Source of the DNA: Chara braunii
Taxonomy: Eukaryota; Streptophyta; Charophyceae; Charales; Characeae
Length of the DNA stretch: 37,211 nt
Assembly (NCBI GenBank): GCA_003427395.1
Contig: BFEA01000211.1
Location: 1,300,706 to 1,337,916 of the forward strand
Direction: 5' to 3'
Below, one piece after another: positions 12,901-27,186 of this stretch. The position numbers and the translations under genes were made by a program. The notes beneath the pieces are model-generated. The model worked only from the letters and a program-made list of their open reading frames with translations. It did no database searches and was not told where the DNA came from. Position 1 is the first letter of the stretch. The number at the start of each line of letters is the position of its first letter.

Positions 12901-14229
12901 AGGTAAGGGGCAATCCAGGGCTGGGGTGGAGCACAGGCGGTGTTGTATTGGCAGGATGGAAACTCGATTGATTGTTTGTGCCTGCCTCCAAGAAGATATA
13001 ACAAATAACACCGAAGGAGCGATTTTGGGTTTGATGTTGCCACAGTGGCAAGGGATGAGGAGGGTGAGGACGGAAGGGGACTCCCTCCTGATTATTCCAG
13101 GGATGCAAGGAAGGCATTGTGTGAAGGTGTGGTCAATCTAGGAGTGTAAGCGGACACTTCATGAGGTTGAGACGTAGTTCGAACAAGCATCAGCATTGTT
13201 CGGGATGGAGCAATGATGGGAAGGATGCCCCCCGGTTGATGTGCCTTCCTTCAGCTACTTAGATGGGTTAGCCAAGAGCGATGGACAAGAAAGGTGACAG
13301 TGGGATGATCGTGGAAGAAAGCTTTCGTGCCACGTCAGTATATTGCTCGCCCTGTTTCAGTCTCGTCTTGTGGGCGAAGTTCGTCATGCGGTGATGGCAA
13401 GGAGCAATCGGAATAGCTTGAGTAAGCAGTCAAAGTGGCCGTGCTGTGAAATGGTTTGTGTGCAGGACCTTGTTTCTGGGGGAGGTATGCACCTGGTGCA
13501 ATCTCCTTCAAGTTAGTCTTCTAGTTGGGTTGTGATACCTTTCTTTTTTCCTTTTTTTTCTAGTTGGGTTGTGATACTGCTCAAGGTGCTGGAACAAATT
13601 TTAAGTGAGCTTCACAGCTCTTGCTTTGGTCTGTTGCAGGTTTGTGTAGCCAAGTACTTCAGCTGGAAGGGACCGTCAATCCACCGGAGCACTGGGGCAT
13701 CACAGTCATGTGGATATTGCGATCAAAGGATTGAGGAGACAAGTTTCGATGGTTATCAACAACAGGAGTTGAGTTGTGTGGCCAGGCATTGTTGCTGCCC
13801 TGGAATTGGCAACAGGTAAGGGAAAAAAAGGAATTCGGTAACAATTGCTACATCTAAGGAAAAAGAGTTTGTGGGTTGACTTTGTAGGTTTGACTGGCTT
13901 CTGTATACGAAAAGAGTTTGTGGGTTGGCTTTGTGGGTTATGTTGTATGGACACAGGGAGAAGTGGATTCATGAGGGATGTATTAAGCACCCGAACCGCT
14001 CTAGATTGCTTTTGTGCATTGTAGTATCAGAGACATTAGAAGTTAGAACCTGAGATCAGAGGAGTGAGGTGGCAGAGAGCCTGGAGATTGACAGCAGTTC
14101 GCTTGCAGGGATAGAGACCATAGGAAAGATAATTCATTGTGGAAAAGAATGCCCTCAAAAAGATGGCCCTACACTGGAGGGGAGCTCTTATCACCCTCCA
14201 CGGTAGGTACAACCAAAGAGTCATCTTAT

Positions 14230-14269
<40 letters not shown>

Positions 14270-17200
14270 TTCGCTAATAATTCTTGCTCACCTATGTTTC
14301 AGAAAATACAACCGAATCCATCCCATAACACTGCTAAAAATTACAACTCAATACATCCTATTATCAGAATGGGCTAATGGGGTTGGAAAAAAAAGGGTAT
14401 CCCATGGTGCGAGGACTTTGCACCATGGGGTTCTTCAGGAAGGTGCATATTTGGGTTGTAAGGTCTGATCATTCGGAGCGTCGGATATCACAGGAAACAG
14501 TTGCCGTGCCCAGAGGGCGGCAGTGGTCAGTTATTTAAGTGGTTTGTTTGATCTTGGTACCAAGGCCTTGGGGTGGACAGGTTGACGTGCTGCAGTATCG
14601 CCGAGAAAGTATCCGCGAGCAGAAGCTGGCAAAGGTTAGAGGGCTTAGGAAGGCTGGCTAGGTTCATTATGATCTGCAGTATCGCCGAGAAAGTATCCCC
14701 CTTTTGCATGCTCAGAGCCAAGAGACAGTTGCAAGATGTGATTATTGACAGGCGGTAATGTCACCTCAACATTGACCGGCGGGTCCTTCAGCCTATCAAA
14801 TGGTTTCAGTAGGTCAAGCTGCGCCCTGCCAAGCTTTCGTCACTGCTGTGGCAGATTGCCCACCGCTGCCTGCCGGCTAATAACTGGCGTATCAACCAGA
14901 CGGGCCGGGAGCAACAGGGACGGGCAACCCCGCGGTGCAAGAGATGTTTAGTACTGCCTACAAGGCTACCCCTTGCAAAAGAGAGCTGAAACCATTGAGC
15001 ATATCTTCCTGCAATGTCCAGCTTCAGTGTGGGTGTGGCGCTGGTAAGACAGGATCTGGAGACAGATAGGCCCAGGGACCTCATGGCCATGGGACTGGAG
15101 GGCTATCCTGACAGGTACGGGATTTGCGGTCAGGAGGACTCCTTCCAGACGAATGTGTTACATCACACTATACTTTGGGTGCTGTGGTGGCAAGGGTGTG
15201 TCCTAGAAACGGAGGGGGCGACAGTAGAGGAAGGCGAGACAAAGGAGCAGGTTCAACAGCTCGTCCAGGGGGAGATCACCAGCCAGTGGCAGGCGGCTAG
15301 ACAAAAAATGGAATTTGTGCATAATAAGCAGGATATAGACCGCATCATCACTCGTTTCTGCAAGGAATGGTTAGGGGGAAGGAGGGGAGGATGGGTAGCG
15401 GAGGTGTCCTGGTCGGGGTATTTGCGGCAGCAGGAGCAACAGCAGGGCAGGGTGGGGGAGTCTATAGGGTCCAGTGTGACCAGGGACTGCTGAATGTACT
15501 TTCGGGATTGGGCACAGTGGACCCCATTGTGCCGATGAGACTGGTGGCCGACTTAGCCTGGGTCACCGGCCTTGCCTCCCCCCCCCGCCCTCCCCTCTTG
15601 GGAGTGAGAATAACAGCCCTTCTGGACAAGCTTAGGGTGTTCCAATACAGAATGGTGTGCTCAGTCAACAACCTGGTGATCAGGGCAACCAAAGCTGGCA
15701 GAGGATGTTTCTAATGTACTATGCAAACAATTGTATCCAATGCGACGCGGGACCCGGTTTCCAGCAGGTGCTACTCCCCACCAATAGATCGGAGTAACCA
15801 GCCGGCCAGGTAGGAGTGCATGCTAATATCATCACTCCTATCTGTTGCCACTAGCTTTTCAACAAAAAAAATAATAATGAAAAAATTGGTGGTTGATTGT
15901 CTAGGGTTAGATGTCTGGTTTAGGGGTTAAAAAGTGCAGCATTTCCAAGACTAACAATGCCCAGTCCTTCCCAACGAGTCCAGTTATGAGTTTACACACA
16001 CCTTTCCTAACTGTCTGGTAGATCTTTCATGGTTTGGGCTGGATGGGTAGTGTCCTAATGTCACTACTAGAAGATCAGCTTGTGTAGAGTGCATTACCTG
16101 GCAGCTAGATGAGACCTGAAGAGGCTGGTACACTGGCTCATCTATTCTCCATTCCAACCCACAGACTGTCAATGCTCTGGTTTACTCAAGAGTAATCAAT
16201 ACTGCACTGTGGTTTCGGTGATGTGTCTTTACGTCCTTGTTCTTTTCTTTTGTACTTAACGGGAAGGCCAGATTCCCAACACATGCTAGATCGGAGCGTT
16301 AAAAGAAAGAAATGATACATAAAAAAAAAAACATCATGGCCAGAAAGGTGGTGGTGCTCGGGACATGCGCAATGAATGGTTGGCGTAGTGGGGCAACATA
16401 GGGTTGGGCCTGTGAGCTAGGGGAGGATGCAAAGGACCAAGGGTGGTTATCGGGTGAAGGCTTGGTCAATATCGGAAAGGAGTTTCAGCAACTCAATTAC
16501 AAGCCATGCAATGTGGGGAAGCGTAGTGTGGGTACTTTGATGATGTAAGGGACGCTGGGCCCGGCTTCCAACTTATAATACAAGTGCCTATTTTAAAGTA
16601 TTTCCTTGCTTAAAAAATAAAATAAAAAAAATGGAAGAGCCAGGAGGCGCACACTCTTGTCAATCGCGCAACGGATGACAAGAGAGACATTCTCCCGTGT
16701 GGGATGGAGATCGAGGACATACCCCCTCCCTTCCCCCTCTGATTTCTCAAGGTTCACTAGTGGTGAAGAAATAAAAATAATTCTTATAAAATTTGAAATA
16801 GGTTTTGAATCTTTCGATCCTTTTGAGGTTCAATTTTGCAGGGCCATGTGCAACACGTTCTTATTTGGGAGTATCTTTTCATGTTCTACTTTTTTCCATG
16901 AGTAGCATTGTCCTTCTTCCAGGGCTGTGCCGGCAACCGGCCGGTTGAACCAGGCCGGATCCAACCGGGATGGTTGGACCCCAGTGGTCCAACCGGAATT
17001 CCGGTTGGCCCAAAAGTGAGAATCAGAATCTTCGAGGAAGGCGTGGAAGCAGGCCCCTCGGCCTATCAGAAAGCAGGGAACACGTCACAGAACGCTTGGG
17101 GTGGTTGGGCGCATCTTGAAGCTGCGGGCCCAGACAACTGTCTGAATGGGCCTGGGCACAGACACTTTGGGCCGACGTGAAGCTACTGGGCCCGAGCACA

Positions 17201-19307
17201 CCAGGCCCATCCAGGCCGCCCAGCAGTGAGCCCATTCTGGCCAGGCGCGCAATGTTGCCACGCTGCTGCGTTGCTAGGCGAAGCAATGCTGTGCTTGCGC
17301 TGGCCAGGGCGCGCACGGGCGCTGAGAGCTGAGGGGCGCTGCTGCGGCAGCAGGCACCTGGCGGCCATAGCCGAGCTACTGCGTGCAGAGTGGGTAATCG
17401 GTGGTGGTGTTCTTCGGGTGTCGGGGATGCACACTATGGGGAGTTGAGGAGTGAGGTAAGAGGAGAGAGATACATACCTGATGTACGCTGGCAGTCTGCA
17501 TGGGCGACGTCGTCACGCACATTAGTCTTCAGCATCGAAGTGAATCCTGTTGCACGAACGTAGTGTAGGCTAGGGTAGGCTGAGGAGGATAGGCTGGGCG
17601 CTGAGCGGCAATCAGGAAGAGCGACATTGGATACTATGTGGATGTGGCGAGAGAGTGTCAACATCGACATTTGAGTTCATTGTTTTGCTCTTATTTGGCT
17701 CTATCTCCGTGCATTGTGCTTTCTGCTTGGTGTCGCACTTCGTGATTTTGCAATTTGGATTTCTGTCCATCGCTCTTGCTCATATTCCTTACACAAGTCT
17801 CACCCCCTTCTATGGTCGAAGGAGCGACCCGCTTTGGTGGTCCATCCTCAAAGCGTCAACCGTTTGGATACCGGGGCATCGCGGTATCCAATAGCCAAAT
17901 CTTTGAGAAGGCTAGCGATGGAGGATAAGGCAGGCCCCGAGCAGCGGGAGGAGGTAATGCGTCAACCGTTTGGATACCGGGGCATCGCGGACTCCAATAG
18001 CCAAATCTTTGAGAATGCCCTTGTCCCCATGGAAAGGGTGGATACAAACAGGCGTCGTGAGGATCAAGGATGTTTGGAATAAGGAGGAGGACAGATGGCT
18101 GCCAACAGCGGAGCTCAGGAGGAAAGTTGAATACTGTCATAAAGTTGAGGATGCCCTGGTCGAGCTCATTCCAGCTATTCCGTTCGACAATGCCAGCCAT
18201 TCCATGGGACACGCTCTTGTGGATCTGATGTGCGGTAAATCCCGTGAGAAGGATGAGCGGTTGTGTCGGGGGGGGGTCGCCCGAGATCGCGTGCCACAGG
18301 TCCATAATCCCAGATTTAGCAAGCCTTCGGGCAGGTTATGAGGCAGTGTAGCACTTCCTCCGGTTGTCCCTCGTCACAGATTGCACATAGGTCTTCCATG
18401 GGGAGGGTGTTCCGCAAGCTCCTGCAGTGTAACCATTTATTGACTGGCGGATGAGCGGTGCGGTTGTGTCGGGACGGGGTCGTCTGTGATCACGTGCCAC
18501 AGGTCCATTCCTCGATCCCAGATTTGGCAAGCCTTCGGGCAGGTTATGAGGCAGTGTAGCACGTCCTCCGGTTGTCCCTCATCACAGATCGCGCATAGGT
18601 CTTCCATACGGGCGGGTGTTCTGCGAGCGACTTCTGCGGTGTAACCATTTCTTCTTTTCAAATCTGGGCCATTTCTCAACTTATGTGTGTCATCCAAGCT
18701 CTGGAACCATGCTAATCATCTCTGTATCCTTCCAATTTTAAGTTTTAACGGATGTCCCGAAGAACGTAAACCATTTATTGACTGGAAGTGCAAGGATGAC
18801 ACACATAAATGTAACCCTTGATGTGTGTCATCCTTGCGCTGGCAATCAATGGTAGATGATCAGCAATTGCTCTTGGGGATCCGGAACACACGTAACCATT
18901 GATTGCCCTCCGTTTGGAGGGGATTGATTGCAAGCGTTACTGAGCAAGGAGAGTTGACGAAGTATGGGGAACAGAAAGAATTGGAAGAATCGGAGGAAGG
19001 GCAGGGGGTCAACGGAAGTGTGTGGAATAAGCAGAATCAAAAGAATCTGAAGAGCAAGGAGAGTTGGGAAAATCGAAAGGCCACCAGGGAGGGCAGGATA
19101 TATGGTCAATTAATTGGTTTAAAGTTTAAACTTTATGGTATCTTTATACTCCTTTATAGGTTACGATCTTTTTTCATCATCTTATATCATCATGGTTAAG
19201 AGTCTTAAGTAAGCCATCCATGGGCAGGTAGGTAGAGGGGATGTCTGTTCCTATCAGCACCCCCTCTACGTCCTGTCGTCGATGTTTGCCAAAAAAAAAA
19301 AAAAAAG

Positions 19308-19359
<52 letters not shown>

Positions 19360-22300
19360 TCTTAAGTAAGACAAATAAATTAGTGGGTTGGGTTTAACCT
19401 TCAATCTATAGTTTGGAGTTGTGATGATCATAGTTTGCAACCATGATCTTGATTCATCTTCATGCTGAAGCCGGGCAATGGCTTCTTCCTTTTGTTTTCT
19501 TCTTCTACTGATCGTCTTCGATCCCCCAAACCTCACTCTTGGTTACTGAGTGAACGTCCGTGGCAAATGCTTTCGCAGACGTTCGTCATCCACAAATCCA
19601 AGAGCTTCATCTCTGACATTGGAATATGAATACCCCCCACCGCTTCTGTTTAAAAATTTGGACCGTTTCGCAATTTATGTGTGTCATCCGTGCACAGGGG
19701 CCATGCTAATTACCCTTCTCTGTATCGATCCAATTTTCACCGATGTCCCGTATTTTCCAATTTGATTCCAGGATAATCAAAGCCTTGAGGACCGTCGCTT
19801 CTCTTCTTTTTCTTTTTTAATTGAAGCCAACAAAGAAAGGACTTGGTCTCAGTTCGGCAGGATGGTGGAGACAGAAATGGAAACAAACATGTACACCAAC
19901 TATCGATGTCCGTGAAGTCAAGAAAGAAAGGGCTTGGTCTCAGTTCGTCGGGATGGTGGAGACAGAAATGTGCTGAACATGGGGCGAGCAAGCTCAAAAT
20001 TTTGGCGAATGAGAAACAGAAATCAGTTTGAATCCGAGAGAAAGTCGTTCTCGGGAACAAGATCATTCATTGATATCCACAAGGACCACCTCAAATTTGG
20101 CGAAAGAGAAACAATTCTTTTTTTTCTTTTGGCATTGCAGAAGGGGGAACTGAAGCCAAGAGTTGAGACAATACTGTCGGGCTATTGGTCTCGAGGCCGC
20201 ATTGAAAGTTCAAACATTTTCAGAGCGGGGAAACCCCAAAAGGTACCAGTGGTTCGATGCCAATCTGGCAATCCATGGTCCCATGGGAGTATGGGTTGAG
20301 ACTCAAGAGGCCCACCTGGAACCTCTTGATAGACAGTTAACGGGCCCACCTGACAAGCAATCCTCCTCGCTGTTCAGGGAATCCTTGGGGCGTAATGGAA
20401 GGGCAACAGATAATGATTATCTGTTGCATTATACGACTGGCCAGAGGAAAAGTAATCGAACTGACGCTCCCCGGAAAGGAAAAAAAAAAAAAAAAAAAAA
20501 AGGTTCCATTAGTTGACAATCCTGTGACGTGTCTTGCACGGAAAAGACAACCGTGCTCTCGGGATGTTCATTTCTTAACCTATTTTGCAATCGTTTTTTT
20601 CTACTTAATGTTTTGATTCTATTGACGAAACAAACAAAGCACAAACAGTTAACAAAATACAATCACAAATCTTCAGTGGCAACTGAATATGTCGTAAATC
20701 CATAGATATTTGTGACGTGTAACGCACCTGGACTCTGCTTCCATCATGTCCACAGACTCGGAACGCTTGTGACAATTCATGTTCACCATGGGCCTCGCTC
20801 CAGTATACAACACTCTACATGCATTTGGTCGCACTCTGGACCAGGCGCATCCGAATAGAGTCCAACATTTTGAATGGATCGGTACCAGAACATATCCAGA
20901 TGCATGGAGGATGCTGTGTAGTGGACTGAGGCCCCATGTGTGCAGCTTACAGGTACAACACCCTTCTATCATAGCTATCATCACCCTGACTCACCTTTCT
21001 GATGGGAAGGGGGAGGGGAGGGAGAAGGCGAGGGGGAGAGAGGGTACAACCGTACGACTTAAATATGCAGACTAGCGACAAGCCCAACGCTCAAGGCTCA
21101 AAATAAAATAGAGGAAAATGCCTTAGGTCCTGTTTCCTCCCCTTCCCCCCCCCCGTCTTCTGACTCTTCTTTCCTTTTTCTCTTTTTTCTTTTCTTTCAT
21201 TCAACTACTTCCATCTACATTCGAACACAGGTCTGTAGACTCTGTACTTCAACAATTCATTAGGTGTACCAAATACTACCAAGTACTACCAAGTAGTACC
21301 AACCGAGGAAGGCCCATTACTGCCTTGGGCTCTGTTTCTTGCTCTGAGAGGACTCAGCTTTCCAAAGGATTCGACCTTGGTCGCCTTGAACAGAGCCCCT
21401 TTCACGCGAACCAGCAAAAAGCTACGGTCGCACATTACCCCAAGCCACGTGAACAAGTAATCAACGCCATCCACATGAGTGGATTTGCTTTTGACTCTCT
21501 GTTGTCTTATTTAGATGTCCTTTGAGAATCTATCAATGTTTCCTTGTGACTGGGAAAAGAAAAGATCGTCTTTTGACATGTGCGGAGTCTGAAGACGTGT
21601 ATTGTATGTAAGTTGTTGCAAGAAAAAAAAAAAAAAGATGGTAGGTACGTTAGCTCCAAGAGGAGAACTGAAAAAAAAAAAAAAAAAAAAAAAAAAAGCG
21701 CTCTAAGAGGAGAGAGAAAAAAAGACACGTCCAGCTCCAATAACGGCGAGTGAAGACATACTCCCCACTGGATTTTTTTAAACTGAATACACCTGCAATT
21801 ACAGTCAGGTTCAACCCGGAATGTTCCCGTGACACCGGTACGCCGTAGCAAAAACCAAGACTCTAAAGCAGAGAAACAGAAATGTTGGTGTACAGTAGAT
21901 TGCCTAAATCTACAGTTTGCGCAAATTTATTTTTTTTGCATTTTTGGCGCATAAACATAATACCGTAACAAACAAGTTCAACGCTACTCTGTTTGGACTA
22001 CTTGTCCTGTTATATAAAATTCCAAAAGGAATCATTATCCAGCATCTACACGCAGGACGATTTCCAGCAAAAGAGAGATCGACTCCACCTAGCAAAGTAC
22101 CCAGAGAGGGAAACCGACCAAACCGCCAAGAGCCAAACACTGCGGTACATTTCTCAAATGTTCAATGGCATCAATCCTTTTTCACTATTTCTTGTTTCAA
22201 CAACAACAAAAAAATGCCACCAGGGGTGGCCTGTCAGGGGGTACCACCCCCGCACCCATGCAGGTTGCCAGGCCTTCCACCTGCCCGAGGGGCTTGTCCT

Positions 22301-25044
22301 TTTTCACGCTTCTGCGTTTTTCCTTTTTTTTTCCCTCCTTCGCCAGTGGCGCTTTCCTTTATTCAGTATTGTCTGTCCGCTAGGGGCGCAGAGCGAAGGG
22401 GGGTATGATTAGTGGGGCTTGACATGGCTTACAGGGGTTCAAAGGGCGACATTAGTTTGTTTTTTCTCATTTCTTTTTCGTCTTCTATTCAGCAAGGGGA
22501 ATTCTGAATTGACCCTCCCTCAGCCACAAGTTGTTTGCAACCAACGGGCCCTTTTTTTTTTTTTTTTTTTGCAACCAACGGGCCTACGGTAGCTCAAGTG
22601 CCAATTTGGTACACCAATGAACTGTCAAAAAACAGACCCCGACTTCAAATCCCGATAGAATCAGGTGAATGCAATGCCTGAATTACCCAGGGCCAGTCAG
22701 TGAGTAGACGATGATATCTCAAGCCCGCCAGCCGCCCTTTCTTTCAAAAAAACGGGGGGGAGGGGGGGAGGGGGGCGTGCAAAGAAAGAAAGAAAGGAAA
22801 ACGAAACGAAAAAATTGTTCGCAACTTTGCATTGCAACTCTACAAAACATCGTAGTTTTTTTTTCGAGATTTTTTTTCTTCTGTTTCTTATTTTTTGTTG
22901 TCTTTTTTGCGCCAGAGCTGCGAGGGACCTCACCCACACATCCTGCCTGGCCGGGTGGACTGCGTGTGTTTGAAGCGACAAATGCGTGCCCGGCACACGG
23001 AAAAACACCCCAGGTTTTCCAACAATTTTTAATAAATTTGTTTACAGACCTCAGATATGGCCGGGCGGACGGCGTGTGTTTGAAATGAAAAGTATGTGCC
23101 CGGCACACGGAAGAACACCCCAGGTTTTTCAACGATTTTTAATAAATTTGTTTACAGACCTCAGATATCTTGCTAGAGCTTTATACTCAGCATCACAGCA
23201 AAAAGTAACAGTCAGTCGGATCAGCAATAGCTCCTACGGTCAAAATGCCGGTCGGGCCAAGTTTTTGAAGTTCAGAACTCACCTTCCTTAGAATAGCAAG
23301 GGTCATCATGGGCAGCTAGCTAGATGCATATTAGAGAGAGAGAAGAGGAGGTGATTTCAGAACCAGAAGTTCACGAACAAATTAGGAAAGTTGCAGAAGA
23401 TGAAATAAAGACCAGATGCATGGTACTGGTGGAATTATTTTGCAAACAGTAGCTGGGTGCCAGTGGGTGGGACCCCAGGGGGGTGGGTTGGGGGGCAGGT
23501 ACTTAGCACACATCGAGAGAGGTGGCCAGGGGAAACCTGAGCAGTGTTTTTCTAGAATTTGTCCTTGTGGAAACCGCCCTGGGTGTTTAGGCCCTACTGA
23601 GATCAGTGCTCGGAGCGCCCAGCTGAAACTAGTCCGGCCCATGCCGCTAGTTGTTGTACTTCACGTTTTTTTTTTTTTTTTTTTTTTTAAACAGTCCCTC
23701 CAGTGCTAGCCATGCTGATAAGAGCAGTCGCCGCTAGCACCTGGGGAGAGGCTCCATCTATTGGTGGGGAGCATCACCTGCTGGAAAANGGGTNCAGCGT
23801 CCCTGATACAATTGGAATACATCAGACCACATCAGAAAAACCGTAGGAAGANCCTGCCAGCATTGATTACCCTGGAAACCAGGGGATTGACTGAGCAGGG
23901 GGGGAGCCNCTTCACCCTGATTTCGGTGCCAGATTTCTACTGCTACNTACTGACTCCTTCCTCCCTCANCTTTTGGATGGAGATTGGAATNTGTTCTTAG
24001 CTCACAGTAAGGGGACCTCTTCACCTTGCATCAGGCGTCCGATACACGACCTACTTGTCCCTATTCCCAACACATACTGTAGATACTGGGACNTGTCCTC
24101 CCAGCCTTATCTTTAAGTAGACCGAGCAAGTGCAAGGGGGGGATGGGGAGTCAGGTTCTGCATCCAGGGGGCAACTGGGCAGAGACCTAGTCCTCCTATT
24201 CCCTTNCTGCGTCCTGACNGGTCCCACTCTGATTGTGCTGGGGGGGCACCCNAGTATCGTGCCCANACCAGCTCAACTCAACTAAGGTGTTATGAGGAGG
24301 GGGGAAGAGATCCGGGAATTCAGAGGCCGGGGGGAGTGGGATGTCACTGGGGATTTCAGTCCATTTATGGAAAAGCAATCGATACTCCTTCTGAGATTCA
24401 TCCAGGCGATCATTGCCATCCAACAGCCACCCATCCCATTGTATCCATGCAATCTGTCCCCCTTGTTCCCCCCCCAGCCATTCCATGCAGAATTTTTTAA
24501 GCTTTTGGGTAATGTCAGCTCTTTTTGTAAGGGCTCTCATCTCTTATACCTTCTTCTTCCATTGTGCTCTAATTACTATTTCAATCCTGTCCCTGATCAT
24601 TTCTGACATTTCCCCATTTCGACGTGGGCGTTTTCAAGCACCAGGATGCATCTGCGTCGCCAAATGGCCCATAGCACGGCTTCCCTCCTTATCCGAAATA
24701 GGTTGGATGTGAAAGTTGAGGATTGGGCAGTCCAGTGACCGGTTAGCAGGGCCCTCCATTCCCATGGCCAGTCCCTATTTGTGCCTAAACAATTCCAGAT
24801 CCGGACCCATCCTCGCCATGTAAGAATCGAGGCCGGGCACTGCAGGAAGAGGTGCTCTACTGTCTCGTTGATCTTGGGAGAGGGGAAACCTCTGTTACAT
24901 GCATGGCACCAAGGGAGAGCCATCCCTTTCTGTTCCAAGTGGGTATGATCAATGAGCCAACGTTATATCTTTTTATGTCGCGTTCGGGAAGACTTTTACA
25001 TATCCTGCGTTTGTGTCGTTTCTTCTTCTTCGTCTTCTTCTTCT

Positions 25045-25130
<86 letters not shown>

Positions 25131-27153
25131 TGCTCCTCCTCCCCTGCCTCTCTTCCTCCTCTCTTCTTCCTTTCTTGGATATCCGGTTATCTTCCGGTCG
25201 TAAGTGATGTACGTGATTTGGCAGTTGGTTGACATGGTTGACATGGTTTGGCTTAGTCATTGATCTTCCGGTCATAGGGTGCTGATCGTGATCGATGAAT
25301 GACTTGAAACTTAAAAGTTAAAAGTTGAAAAGCTGTCAACTCGTCTTCAACTGCCTACTGAGAGTTCGAAGATACATTTGTCCCATCAGCTGCACCAGTT
25401 GAGTTGCCTCAGTTCGAAAAAAGTCTCTCTTCCACTACCTTCTTCACCCAAATAGAACGCCCGGTCATCATAGCTGTGTATTTGGTTCAACTTTCAGTCT
25501 AGAAAGAGTGATAATGACCAGGCGTTATATTCAGGCGAAGACGGTAGTTTAATGCGTTCCTGGACATCGCAAGCTGGGATAGCTTGCAAATGGGTATGCT
25601 GTTTTGCAAGTCTGGTTCATGTCTTGTTTTACCAGACTTGCAATTTCAGTAGCTGTATGTTTAACTGTTGCTACCGTGTGCAGTTACTAGGCTTGATCCA
25701 TTAGTGCACCAAAGGTGTTTCTGCCGCCCCTGTGCACGGACCAAGGGGGGAGGGGGGCGGGGAGGGGGGGGAGAAGGGGGGAAGGGGAAGTGGAAAAATG
25801 TGAAAACAGCACTGTTTCTTGGAACGGAAAAAATTGAAGGATCTGATGTCAGTATATTCTGTCTGCCATCCTTCATGGGACACTGACCCCTGACAATCGT
25901 CAGCCGGTGCTGCTCCCCAACCATAGGACAGAGCCTAAGCAGACCAGTGCTGCTCCTCACCCATAGGACAGACCAGAAGCAGAGAAGAAGCAGATCAGTG
26001 CTGCTCCCCGCCCATAGGACACACCTTAAGCAGACCAGAAGCAGACCAGAAGCAGACCAGAAGTGCACCGGAAGTGGACCAGAAGCAGACCAGAAGTGGA
26101 CCAGAAGTGGACCAGAAGCGGAGCAGAAGCGGACCAGAATTGGAACAGAAGCGGACATGAAACCCCAGGGCGGCAGTCCACCCCAATAATCTGAGTTTTT
26201 TTGTGTTTTTTTTTTTTTTCCCCCTAGTCTGGAAGACCTGTAAAAAATTCACGTAAGCTGCTTACGTGTGCTCAGCCCACGGTATTCTTTAGTAAAAGGC
26301 GAAAGAATAGTACGTCCACCATGGCTGTGCCGGCAACCGGCCGGTTGGACCGGCCCGGATCCAACCGGGCCGGTTGGACCCCCGGTGGTCCAACCGGAAT
26401 TCCGGTTGGGTCCAAAAGTGGGTCAAAAAAAAATAAAAAAATTGTTGAAAACATGGTTGGACTGCGCTCNCCGAGATCTCCCCGAATCCGCAAAGAAAAC
26501 TTTGAACAGAGAAGTTTCGTTTGGGGGGTTGGGGGGTTGNNNNNNNNNNNNNNNNNNNNNNNNNNNNNNNNNNNNNNNNNNNNNNNNNNNNNNNNNNNNN
26601 NNNNNNNNNNNNNNNNNNNNNNNNNNNNNNNNNNNNNNNNNNNNNNNNNNNNNNNNNNNNNNNNNNNNNNNNNNNNNNNNNNNNNNNNNNNNNNNNNNNN
26701 NNNNNNNNNNNNNNNNNNNNNNNNNNNNNNNNNNNNNNNNNNNNNNNNNNNNNNNNNNNNNNNNNNNNNNNNNNNNNNNNNNNNNNNNNNNNNNNNNNNN
26801 NNNNNNNNNNNNNNNNNNNNNNNNNNNNNNNNNNNNNNNNNNNNNNNNNNNNNNNNNNNNNNNNNNNNNNNNNNNNNNNNNNNNNNNNNNNNNNNNNNNN
26901 NNNNNNNNNNNNNNNNNNNNNNNNGGGGGTTATAGTGTTAGGGGGTGCTTGTCACTGCTGTCTGGTGACTGCCCTCGATACTGGTAGGGCGATGGTCCTG
27001 ACACTGAGGTAGGATAGTAGGGATAGGGGGTGCACTGGGAGCATTAACGTGGGGAAGGGTAGGGAAGGTGGCCTATCCTGTCAGGACAACCACCGCCTGC
27101 CACTGCCAGCAATCACTGTGGGTCTAGTCCTTGGCCTCAACAACACAATGGGC

Positions 27154-27186
<33 letters not shown>

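Noticed and set aside
21993-22200. Possible plus-strand coding segment ([20 protein letters not shown] region)
   Set aside because: Composition is protein-like, but there is no recognisable family, no splice context and no neighbours; too weak to call a gene.
24952-25275. Several long frames rich in Leu, Ala, Ser or Cys
   Set aside because: They are readings of the (TTC)n/(GCT)n microsatellite.
26268-27012. Long frames of up to 239 residues
   Set aside because: Most of their length is unknown sequence from the N gap.
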